A stretch of DNA of 64,000 bases from Semisulcospira habei (lineage: Eukaryota; Mollusca; Gastropoda; Semisulcospiridae), in the NCBI GenBank assembly GCA_036245525.1, contig BTPG01000005.1, positions 434,001 to 498,000 on the forward strand, in the 5' to 3' direction. How positions within the stretch are numbered: position 1 is the stretch's first letter; the number at the start of each line of letters is the position of its first letter. This document shows, in pieces, positions 44,239-53,230 of the stretch. The translations under genes and the position numbers were made by a program. A model generated the notes under the pieces. It worked only from the letters and a program-made list of their open reading frames with translations. It was not told the origin of the DNA and did no database searches.

Positions 44239-44429
44239 GTGCTCGTCAGATTATCTGGCAGTGAATCTCAGTGAGGCTCAGTACAGAGACATATGATTTT
44301 TAGATGCTGGCAGCGAAGGGGTTAAAATAGTCATCTACTTTGTGTCATACGCTTGTATTATCTCATTTGAATCAGTGGGGTCAGTGGTCGGCTTTTATGT
44401 ATACGAGACGGTTGTGCGCTTGGATAACG

Positions 44430-44554
44430 GACTTTCAGAAATCCGTACGAATGTTTTTAATAGACTTTCAGAAATCCGTACAAATGTTTTTAATAGACTT
44501 TCAGAAATCCGTACAAATGTTTTTAATAGACTTTCAGAAATCCGTACAAATGTT
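44430..44554. repeat. 33-bp tandem repeat, 3.8 units
   Basis: Units of GACTTTCAGAAATCCGTACA followed by AATGTTTTTAATA. The 33-bp period keeps frames open (an 11-residue repeat DFQKSVQMFLI), but I see no gene around it. Confidence 0.9.
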
Positions 44555-44639
44555 GAAATGTCACCTGATGGCGGCGAAACACAACACAACAAGTCTATGT
44601 TTCTTCTTTTTTTTTTTTTTCTTCTCCATCCGTTCAAAA

Positions 44640-44741
44640 TATACTGACGGGAAAAGAAATGCGACATTTTTGGAATCATCGGAAACACCAAAGTGTTCCC
44701 GATGATTTAAAAAATGTCTCATTCCTTTTCTCGTCAGTATA
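44640..44741. repeat. 102-bp palindrome
   Basis: TATACTGACGGGAAAAGAAA, TGCGACATTTTT, ATCATCGG and AACAC with a short CAA loop and the inverse arm; a few mismatches. A different sequence family from its neighbours. Confidence 0.8.
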
Positions 44742-45092
44742 CTTTCGACTTTCAGAATTTACACGAGACCTTGGTGGCCATCTTTTCTTCATTTTTGTTT
44801 TCCGAATGTGTCCCTATATTGTAAGCATTGTAGACACATCTTGTGTGGAAAATTCACCTGAATAACAATACATGTGTTTTTTTTCCCGTCGTTTTTGCGA
44901 CATTAAGAGAGCAATTAATTTCTATCTGTCCTGAACAGTTTTTGTGATGCTTGTAACTTGGGTGTCGACTCAGTGAAGTCGTCGAGGAAGACAAAATAAT
45001 GTATTCACTCCCGGCATTTTCCCTCCAAGGTTTCAAGAACAACCAGCATGTCTCATTTAGATCACTGACCTCTTGCATTGTACCGTAGTGGC

Positions 45093-45193
45093 GTGACGGG
45101 GCTCAATGTAATGAAATGCGAGGCAACCGGTGCGCCACCGCGCGCGCGGTGGCGCATCGGTTGCCTCGCATTTCATTACATTGAGCCCGTCAC
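45093..45193. repeat. 101-bp near-perfect GC-rich palindrome
   Basis: Arms GTGACGGGGCTCAATGTAAT, GAAATGCGAGGCAACCG and TGCGCCACCGCG meet with almost no loop. Only one or two mismatches and a one-base length difference. Confidence 0.88.
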
Positions 45194-46338
45194 ACACCCT
45201 ATGCCGCACGCCCCCTATGCATTGTACATATGGTATTGTGTGAGTTTTTGTGTTTATTATTATTTTTTAACTTTCCCACGGTGTTTTAGTGTATTTTTTT
45301 GTGATTTTGCGCCTTGCTTTTTTAGAAGACACATATATGAGATAGTAACTTGAAACATTGCATTTTTACCTACCTCTTGTGAACTGGTGACCAACTTTTG
45401 AAGGGTTTCATCTCTGAGGTATTTTTTGTGCAAAAATGCGTGTATGCATTACACATTTAATTTTTGTCTCCATAAGAAACGTTACTATAAAAAAAAAATA
45501 TTAAAAAAAAATTCCAAAAGTCGGCTTTCGAAGATCTTAGTTCCAGATATTTACAATTGCGTGTGCATAGGAAGAAGAAGAAAAAAAAAAACTCAGGTTA
45601 ACAGCTAAGGTAATGCCGTGCACGGCATGTCAGGGACAGGCGCCTGCAGGAATCGTCGCGACAAAAACCGCTACCGACACCGACTGACAGGCGGTCACTG
45701 AAGGGTCCTGCGGATGACGTGTGTATGATAACACTGTTTATGTGTCAGCCTACGAACCTCAACGTCGTATCAGCGTCCGTGTATGTTATTTAGATAAATG
45801 AGCGTCACCAACTTTCGAACAGTACTTGTTTCAAAGTAAACGAACCATGTCCATTTCCGAACATGTAAATCATATCTTTGCAGTGTCTGTACCTTTAGTT
45901 AGATCAAGTTAATTGTAGCTGATCAACTTTTGTTTCTAGCAACACTTATTTCAAAGTAAGCCACACCATGTCCATTTCAGAACCTCTGTGTCATACTAGT
46001 GTCTTTGTACGTAAGGTTTGCAGTCTAAACAACTTTCGATTCAAGCAGCATTTGATTCAAAGTAAATCAGACCATGTCCATTTTTAGGAAAGTATCCAAA
46101 ACTAAACATACCATTTTCAAGTCCTGGCGGACACTGAGAAACCCCTTCAATTGCCGGTTTAAAAAGTCTATTGTGTTTCTCACCATCTTCGAACCAGCAG
46201 TAATATCAAATAAAGGTGGTAACATGCATGCATTCGGTCTCAGTTATTTTTTGTTGTTGTGTGTATTGCCTCTCGCTTGTCATTCTACTGCTGTAAAACG
46301 TACTATGCCCTATCAGCCTGTCTCTCTCTGTCTCTCCC

Positions 46339-46397
<59 letters not shown>
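45194..46397. other. Intergenic; no gene seen
   Basis: About 45,820-46,080 has three loose repeats of TCAAAGTAA...ACCATGTCCATTT. A (TCTG)n/(TC)n microsatellite at 46318-46397 abuts the retrotransposon that follows. Confidence 0.45.
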
Positions 46398-46399
<2 letters not shown>

Positions 46400-46400
<1 letters not shown>

Positions 46401-47484
46401 TTTAAGAAAGCTTTTGACCTTGTAAATCATAACATTCTTTTGTCAAAACTTCAAGCATATCTTTGCAATGCAGGTGTTGTCTCAATGTTCACTTCATATT
46501 TTGAGCGGAAGGCAAAGAGTACTGTTAAATGGATCTTACTCCTCGTATGGTCACGTCAAAAGCGGCGTGCCTCAGGGCTCTGTCCTCGGGCCATTGCTGT
46601 TCTGCATATTTATCAATGACCTTCCACTACATATTAGTTGCCGCGATATTTCTTGTGACATGTTTGCTGATGACTGCACACTACACACTCCTCACAAAAA
46701 TGTAGCTGCAATTAACACGCGTCTGCAGGAAAGCCTGCGCGAGGTCACCGACTGGTGTCATTCCAACTCCATGTCCCTGAATCCGTCAAAAACAGAATGC
46801 ATGGTTATAACCACACGTCAAAAGCACCAGCTAGGCCCGCTCTCTCTTAGTCTGTCTATAAACGGCAGCCCAATTGAGCAAGTATCACACCACCGCCTCT
46901 TGGGGGTCACTATAGATGATCAGCTTAAATGGCAACTGCATATTAATAATGTGTGCAAAAGGGTTTCCAGAAGCCTGTATATGTTGTCAAAATTGAAAAC
47001 AATTACTGACACAGATACGCGTCTTCTTTTCTACAATGCTCATGTCAAGTCGCACATAGACTATGCATCAACAGTGTGGGATGGTTCTAGTGATGTACAT
47101 TTGAAGAGGCTGAACTCCTTACATAGGAGAGCTGCTAAGCTTATCTTTCCCGATCCCGAACTCTCAACTGACGAAAAGCTTAAAACTTTAAAAATTCTCC
47201 CTCTATCCCAGCACTTTCAGTTCAATAAAGGTGTATTGATGTACAAGCTGTACAAGCAATCATGTCCACTGTACTTGAGTTCTTTTTTCTCAGAACGGAC
47301 ACCTGTAGCTTCTAGACATGGACAACAATTCAAAGTACCCCTGCCGCGTATTGATTTATTCAAAACCAGCTTGTCATTCTCGGGAAGTTCATTCTGGAAT
47401 TCTATTCCTGCAGAAATTAGAAACGCAAAGACGCTCACCTCATATAGGGACAGCCTCTTCAAACACCTAGAATCTCTGACGTAA
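46400..47484 (+). pseudogene. RT, C-terminal two thirds, of CR1/jockey-group element
   Basis: DFKKAFDLVNHNILLSKL opens the fragment, then one frameshift near 46475 leads into a 338-codon frame. This has GRQRVLLNGSYSSYGHV, SGVPQGSVLGPLLF, CDMFADDCTLH (catalytic), WCHSNSMSLNPSKTECM, HRLLGVTIDDQLKW, YASTVWDGSS, RRAAKLIF and FWNSIPAEIRNAKTLTSYRD before the stop at 47484. Endonuclease and RT fingers are missing. The single frameshift suggests moderate age. Confidence 0.88.
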
Positions 47485-47548
47485 TCAAATCATTACAGTA
47501 TTGGGATAACTTGCACGTGTGTTCAGATGTGTACATGTGCGTGTGTGT

Positions 47549-47549
47549 G

Positions 47550-47615
<66 letters not shown>

Positions 47616-47623
47616 TGTATGTG

Positions 47624-47711
<88 letters not shown>

Positions 47712-47873
47712 CCTTTTTCCCATAGCCGTACCATAATATTTGAATGCCGCCAAAGAGTACCTTTGAATACTGCATGTACTGTGTATAATGTTTTTGCCTT
47801 CATATGTGTGTGCTCGATATGTTGGGCGCGCGCTCGCGTATGTGTGTGTGTGTGTGTACTGTATGTGTGACTC

Positions 47874-47923
<50 letters not shown>

Positions 47924-48178
47924 CGTGCATGCTGTGTGTGTGTGTCGGCGTGAGAGAGAGAGAGAGGGGGGGGGGGGGAAAGATAGCACCTGCATTCATA
48001 TTTGCCCTTGCTGGATGAACTTTAATGTACTTAATGATTCTTTGTTTATTGCTTTACTTTGTATTTTTACTCATTTTATATTTTTGTGCGTACGCGTATA
48101 CGGGTAGGTATGTCTGGAGTGCGTGTCCGAGAGCGTGTGTTTGTTTTTGTGCGTATGTGCCTGAGTGCGTGCGTGTGT

Positions 48179-48217
<39 letters not shown>

Positions 48218-48400
48218 CGTGCGTGTGTGCATGCGTACTGAATTGCGGTGTACATGTGTGTGTGTGGTGTGTGTGTGTGTGTGTGTGCGTGCATGCGCGG
48301 GTTGCGATGTGCATGCGTGCGTACCTGAGTGCGTGTGTGGGTATGTGTGTGTGTATGTGCGTGGTGCGTGCGTGCGTGCGTGAGCGAATGCAGCAGTGCA
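47549..48400. repeat. Microsatellite cluster (GT)n, (GA)n
   Basis: (GT)n 47549-47625, (GA)n 47627-47709, (GT)n 47840-47945 and (GT)n 48180-48295, plus GTGC-rich sequence to 48400, all within the element 3' UTR. Long open frames here are artefacts. Confidence 0.9.
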
Positions 48401-48585
48401 TGCAGCAGTGTGTGGTATGTGTATGTTTACATGTCTATGTCACTTATGTAGTAGATGTAGCAACGGCAAGTTTGAAAACTGGTCCTGTTACCAATAACTT
48501 CCACCGTTGGAAAATAAAGGTTCATTGTTCATTGTTCATTGTTCTCTCTCTCTCTCTCTCTCGCAGCACAGCAACAGGTTGATCG

Positions 48586-49110
48586 AGTATGATAATTCAA
48601 GGGTAGTGCCAGATTAGGCGTCAACTGGTGCTTAGTCTTTCGGTGACACTGACCCGGGCAAAATTTGGGTTAATCGGGTTAGCCTTACCGCAGTCTCCTC
48701 AGGCCAAGCAGGTCACGGGACATCAGTTTGACCGACTCGTGCAAGAAGGCGCCAGGCTAATCTGGCAATACCCTTGAATTATGGTCGATCCATCTCCTTC
48801 AACTGGTACATAGTCGTTATGTGCCAGTGATGCCTCCCAAAATTGGGAAATGCTGCCTTTGGGTTTAGGGTTAAATGGGTTAACCTATCGCAAGTTCCTC
48901 CTTGCAGCGGGACTCCTTCTGACTGATCACGCAAAATGTTTATTCAATTCAGCTCATTTCAAAGGCGCCAAGATAATACTGATATGGCAATAACCTTGAA
49001 TTATGATCGTCGACCCATCTCCTGCCACTGGTACAGAGTTATTAGGTGACACCTCCAAAAACTGAGAATTGCGGCCTTCAGTGGTGTTAACTTGAAATGG
49101 CTAAACCTTA
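48586..49110. mobile_element. Cluster of decayed TTAA palindromic MITEs
   Basis: Hairpin arms AATTCAAGGGTAGTGCCAGA (48595) and GGCTAATCTGGCAATACCCT (48753) are separated by about 150 bp of unrelated sequence. The outer block GGTTAAATGGGTTAACC (48872) and a further decayed copy (48950-49090) follow. At least two copies are present, perhaps inserted next to or into each other. Confidence 0.6.
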
Positions 49111-49341
49111 CCGCTGGCTGCTCCATGTAGTACACCATTTGACTGATAATGCAGCACTGAAGAGAATTAATAGCCGCAAGCGGCCTGCATTGATTTTTCT
49201 GAGCCCCATGCACAGGGGTTCATGAGGCTCTCTGTCTTGCTGATGGATTGGCGCTTTGCTGAGGGGCTGTTGAACCCGTGAACCTCGGTTACCTCCTCAA
49301 CCGACTCATTCACTGAGCCCCGACACACCCCAGCAAGATAT

Positions 49342-49439
49342 GGATCGACCATGATAGTTCAAGGGTGATCCCAGAATAGCTTGGCGCCCATGAGGCGCCA
49401 AGCTATTCTGGCACCACCCTGGAACTATCATGGTCGATC
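49342..49439. repeat. TTAA-MITE palindrome core
   Basis: Arms GATCGACCATGATAGTTCAA...AGAATAGCTTGGCGCC with a CATGA loop and few mismatches. No TTAA ends recognised next to it. Confidence 0.75.
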
Positions 49440-50084
49440 GATGTCACAAAACTGTAATACGTCTTCAGAGGACAAATCCAACATTTGGGAATTTACTGCA
49501 GGATTATCCTACTGCAAAGGGCCTAGAACTTTGCCTTCGACTGAGTTATGGCCCTGTGCAGGTCAGCCATTCACGGCAACAATAGGTTGAAAGTTTGTAA
49601 TGGGCACAGGGTTTTCAGTCCAGCCTCTTGTTCCGGCAGAGCGTCAAGAGAAGATTCACCCAACACCATCCCAGGGCCGGATCTGGAGGAGGTGGGTTCC
49701 AGGCGTGCCGCCCCATTCCCAGCCAAAACAAATCATTTAAATGCTAAAGGGTAATGCTAATCAAAGTCTTTTTTTCGGATTTTGAACCCCCCCCCCCTTT
49801 CCCTCCACCCCCTCTTCTGTGCTCCCCCTCTCCTCTCGCACCGGCTTCAGAGGTCTTTGAAAACTTACTATGATGTCACAGTAATTTGTGGTAAAAGGCG
49901 ACACACACATGCTTTCGCTTTTCGCTGCCTATCACCCCCTCACTCGCCCCCGCTCCCCCCCCCCCCCACACACACTTTTTGACATTCAACATTTTGCCCG
50001 CCCCTCCACCCCCCCCCCCCCCCCGACCATCCTCCGTTGTTTCATCACCGACTGAGCTTTTCGGACAGTGTGACTCAAGGTCTT
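49440..50084. other. Intergenic, C-rich runs
   Basis: C-runs at 49788-49797, 49956-49966 and 50011-50024. No gene seen. Confidence 0.5.
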
Positions 50085-50345
50085 CACGGGAAGCTTAGTG
50101 GATACGACACTGCGCTCGTAAGATTCCGGGTTCGAATCCCCTGGTGGGCAGGAATGGGGTGTAGACTTTTCCTCATTCGTATCGAGTCAAATTTACGTAC
50201 AGACTCGGTTTACGGTGCCTGTCTCGCCTTCGCCGGTGTGTACTGACAGCACGCAGAACTATCCAGTGCGCTCGTTAAAAACCCAATTGCTACTCAGTAT
50301 TCGAAACGAGTAGGGCCGGTGATACACCTCTAGCTAATTTGCTGT
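50085..50345 (+). mobile_element. tRNA-derived SINE
   Basis: The head has an A box-like AAGCTTAGTGG (50091-50101) and a perfect pol III B box GGTTCGAATCC (50129-50139) at the spacing of a tRNA. It is followed by an unrelated body to about 50345. The tRNA acceptor stem is not intact, so it is not a functional tRNA gene. Confidence 0.7.
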
Positions 50346-50484
50346 CACATAGAGCTGGTATCTCATGGAATGGGCCGCGTATTGGGCCAGGACTGCTGTC
50401 AACAGCGGTCAGTGGGACCTCGATCAGCCCGTTGACTGCTCAGAGTAAAAAGTGGTGGGTGACCTTGGCATGGGCTGAATGCAG

Positions 50485-50548
50485 GGTTTGTTTACCCCAG
50501 AACACGGCCGCTTTGTTTAGCCCAGAACACGGCCGCTTTGTTTAGCCC
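50485..50548. repeat. 24-bp tandem repeat, 2.7 units
   Basis: CAGAACACGGCCGCTTTGTT followed by TACC or TAGCC, repeated. Confidence 0.8.
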
Positions 50549-50752
50549 GATGCGATGCTTGACAAGGACTAGGGCTTCCAGCTGTCGCTGATTTCGCCCG
50601 GGGTGGGGGGGGGGGGGGGGTGGGCCAGGGGAGGGGGGGAGGGGCCGTCACTCTGTCTGTCTGCCGCTCCGTCGCGCAGCTGGCTGATGGTACTGCCGGG
50701 CCGGCCGTGGTTGATGGTGGAGTAGGCGGGTGGTAGGCCGGGGGACCGTTGC

Positions 50753-52012
50753 CTAGCTCCAGGCTGGTGGGTGGTAGAAGGCCAGCCACTCTAAGAGATC
50801 TTGCAGGAGTGGTGGCGGTGGTGGTAGTGTCGGCCGGGGGAACCGTGGCCGGTCGTGGTATGGTCTGGGGAGGTTGGGTGGCTGTGGTGGCGGCCAGTTG
50901 ATTCTGGGCCGAGGAGTTGGACGCTGGAATGGTCGGGGTGGGTGGCGGTGTTGCGGTGGCAGTCGCATGTGTGGTGGCGGCGTGGCGAGCAGTGGTGGGC
51001 GTTGGTGGCGGTGGCGTTTGGGCGGTCGGTGGCGTCTTCTTTGTTGTCGCGGGCCGGTAGCTGGACCGTTGCCCGTCTGTAGTGGTGGTTGTTGTTGGGG
51101 GGGCGGGTCTGTGCCCGCGTCCTGGAGGGTCTTCTCCGGTGCTGGTGGGACCTCTGTCTCCGTGTCTTTGGTGTCCGGTGGCGTGGTGCCGGTTGATTTT
51201 TCGGCAGTCTGTGGGGAGTCTGTGGTAATTTGACTCCCCGTCTCGGTGGTTGGGGCTGTGGCTTGGCTGGCCGTATCCTTTGACGTGGGGGGTTCGAGGT
51301 CCTTGATGGCACCCGAGTGCACCAGCCACCGGGTGGCGACTAGTGCTCGGTGGTACGGGCTGCCATCAATCGCCGCGATGACCGGGACGGCGTCTTGGAG
51401 CAGGAGCACCAGCTCCTCGAAGTCTATCCCCCTGAGCCGAGTCGCCCCCTCCTCCAACGATGCCGGCCGCTCCCGAGTTAGTTGTTCGGGAATGTCGACC
51501 GGCGGTGGGGAGCCTGGGGAATCGGCCCACGACGACAGCTCCGACGAGGGCTCCTCTTCTGGTTCTGGTGGTGGTGGTGGTGACTGGGGGCGGGCAGGGC
51601 CCGCTTCATCTTCGTTGGTGATGGTTGCCTGATCTTCTTGACTTAGTGGGCGCATTCTGTCGTAGAGTGCGTCCATTTTGGGGAATAATCCCCTTGGTGG
51701 TATGGGAGGCGGAAACTTGCTGAATGCCTCTCTTAGGCTGCGGTCGAAATCTGCCTCTGTCATCGGCGGCGTTCTAGTGATGACTGGTTGCTGGGGCGCC
51801 TGGTGGGGAGGGGGTGAGTCCCCCACCTGTTCCCAGTACGCCCGCGTAGGCTGATCTTCTTTTTGTGGCCAAATCGGCGGAGAGAGAGGGGGCTTGTAAC
51901 TCCTCGTCTCCCGCCTGGCCGGTAGTGGTCTTGGTGCTTGGGGGAGGGTGGAGGTAAACTCCTCCACCTGCTGCTTGTTAGTCTTGCGCCGATTTCTTCG
52001 CCCTTTGTCCAT
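50753..52012 (-). CDS. Unrecognised proline-rich protein, possible retroelement ORF1/gag
   Basis: 419 residues from ATG 52012 (MDKGRRNRRKTNKQQVEEFT); the frame is open further upstream but without an ATG. A basic N-terminus is followed by a helical stretch (EADFDRSLREAFSKF, KMDALYDRMRPLSQEDQATI), an acidic Pro/Glu segment, a second ordered stretch (EEGATRLRGIDFEELVLLLQ, YHRALVATRWLVHSGAIKDL), then about 170 residues rich in Pro, Gln, Thr, His and Arg. No zinc knuckle or enzyme motif. Basic and proline-rich with two short helical domains recalls ORF1 or gag proteins, but this is only resemblance. It is GC-rich compared with its surroundings. No intron or downstream partner was found. Confidence 0.4.
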   Translation of the reverse strand: MDKGRRNRRKTNKQQVEEFTSTLPQAPRPLPARRETRSYKPPLSPPIWPQKEDQPTRAYWEQVGDSPPPHQAPQQPVITRTPPMTEADFDRSLREAFSKFPPPIPPRGLFPKMDALYDRMRPLSQEDQATITNEDEAGPARPQSPPPPPEPEEEPSSELSSWADSPGSPPPVDIPEQLTRERPASLEEGATRLRGIDFEELVLLLQDAVPVIAAIDGSPYHRALVATRWLVHSGAIKDLEPPTSKDTASQATAPTTETGSQITTDSPQTAEKSTGTTPPDTKDTETEVPPAPEKTLQDAGTDPPPQQQPPLQTGNGPATGPRQQRRRHRPPKRHRHQRPPLLATPPPHMRLPPQHRHPPRPFQRPTPRPRINWPPPQPPNLPRPYHDRPRFPRPTLPPPPPLLQDLLEWLAFYHPPAWS

Positions 52013-52320
52013 CCTTGTAGCGTGTAGACTTGTAGGCTGGCTGACTGGCTGGCTCGCTCGCTTGGTCGCTGTGTGTGGAGAGAGCGGGTAAACCGTCCTC
52101 TCTCCTCGGCTGTCGAAGGATGAATGATGTGAGACTCCTTGTTTAGCCCAGATCTGCGCGAACATTTGCGCGCCCAGAAAACGCACAGTAGCCTTGGGGA
52201 AACTGACCTATGCATAGCGACCCGGAAGTCAAAGCGATTTTTTTCTCTCCAGTCAGATTACTTGTGAATAAGGTTACTGTGTGTTTACTATGGGCTTTTG
52301 TTTTCGTTTGTTTCAATTAC

Positions 52321-52321
<1 letters not shown>

Positions 52322-52363
<42 letters not shown>
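52322..52363. repeat. Poly-T run of 42
   Basis: Homopolymer T on the plus strand; equals a poly-A tail for a minus-strand retroposon to its right, though none was identified. Confidence 0.9.
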
Positions 52364-52367
<4 letters not shown>

Positions 52368-52844
52368 AGCAGCGAGACATGCATGACATACCAGTGAGTG
52401 CGGTAAGGTATGATGCAACTCGGCCACTTTGGTATCTGTTTCAGCCCACTTAATCAAATTTCAAATACAAACGATTTTGAATTTCCAAAAAAACTACAGT
52501 AGCTCGCTTGAGCTTGCCCTTAGCACCACGTGAATGTTCTGTGTTTATGTACAGTGTGTGAGTGAATGCGCGTGATTCACGTGAGCGTGCTTGTTGGGTT
52601 CAGTTCGCGGCGGCACTTTGAGCCGATTTTCAATTGGGATAAAGCGCCTAATTAATGCGCTTATTATTATTATTTATGATTCTCCGTTGGGCAGAACCTT
52701 TAGGTCTACAATGGAGATTAGGATTACCAGTGCGCAAAGGCCCTCGGGCTGACGACGGCCTCAGTTGGCAAGTGACAAAGGACTGATAACCCAATTTTAA
52801 CACGATTTCGTGACTCAATGCACGCCCTATTCACATGTCCAATG
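52364..52844. other. Intergenic, retroposon tail remnant
   Basis: Around 52645-52680 a GCGCCTAATTAATGCGC palindrome is followed by (TTATTA)n, related to 27430-27510. No gene seen. Confidence 0.4.
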
Positions 52845-53194
52845 AAGCTTTACGTACACGTGTACTTTGGGTAAGGTGACAGGTATCATAGAAAAATATA
52901 CATTCAGTATTAAACTGAACGGAAATCCTAGAGCGATTATGATCATGTGAACAAAAGTCATTTGTGGCCCGAATAACTATTATGCAATTGCGTGCTTTTC
53001 AAAATATCTAATCAGTGCCGTTTTCCCGGTACGTAATTATACTTCATGACCATCGCAGTAACGGGTTTACGCAAGATAGAATAGCACCTGATAATAAAAC
53101 ACTTAATATATCTTGACGGCGTACCTGGTATAAACAGGTATTTTCCCTTTGCTGCTTTAGTCAGTTGGCGCGGGCTTTTGTTTCGTCAACAAGT
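52845..53194 (+). promoter_or_regulatory. Promoter-like module, copy 2
   Basis: Partner of 23880-24259, with the same ordered blocks and diverged linking sequence. The TATA-type position reads ATAATAAAAC (53086). Conservation continues through the start codon and first exon. Confidence 0.5.
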
Positions 53195-53218
53195 ATGGCA
53201 CGCTCCAAGCGTAATAAG
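53195..53218 (+). CDS. Candidate first coding exon, copy 2 (MARSKRNK)
   Basis: Eight codons from ATG 53195, ending at donor GTAGGTAAT. One codon shorter than copy 1 and with one substitution. The following intron is interrupted after about 14 bp by a minus-strand retrotransposon. Confidence 0.4.
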
Positions 53219-53230
53219 GTAGGTAATATA

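Larger units (their letters stand above)
37420..44325. mobile_element. TTAA-flanked MITE split by the LTR retrotransposon
   Basis: The left part 37420-37531 begins TTAACCCCCTCTCTGCCGGCA and contains the hairpin TAGATCCTCATGAGC...GCTCATGAGGATCTA (37472-37514). The right part 44239-44325 ends TGCTGGCAGCGAAGGGGTTAA. The two ends are inverted copies with exact TTAA at 37420-37423 and 44322-44325. The LTR element lies in its right half. Confidence 0.7.
46398..48543 (+). mobile_element. 5'-truncated CR1/jockey-group retrotransposon
   Basis: Begins abruptly inside the RT right after a (TC)n tract and ends AATAAAGGTTCATTGTTCATTG, a short (TTCATTG)n tail preceded by a poly(A)-type AATAAA. The 3' UTR (47485-48500) is swollen by (GT)n and (GA)n microsatellites. 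Confidence 0.75.

Noticed and set aside
44340..44705. Protein with an 11-residue repeat DFQKSVQMFLI
   Set aside because: The repeat comes from a 33-bp DNA tandem array and stays open in more than one frame; the remaining sequence is not coding-like.
50091..50150. Possible tRNA gene
   Set aside because: A and B boxes are good, but no acceptor stem or anticodon arm folds; the tRNA-unrelated body marks it as a SINE.
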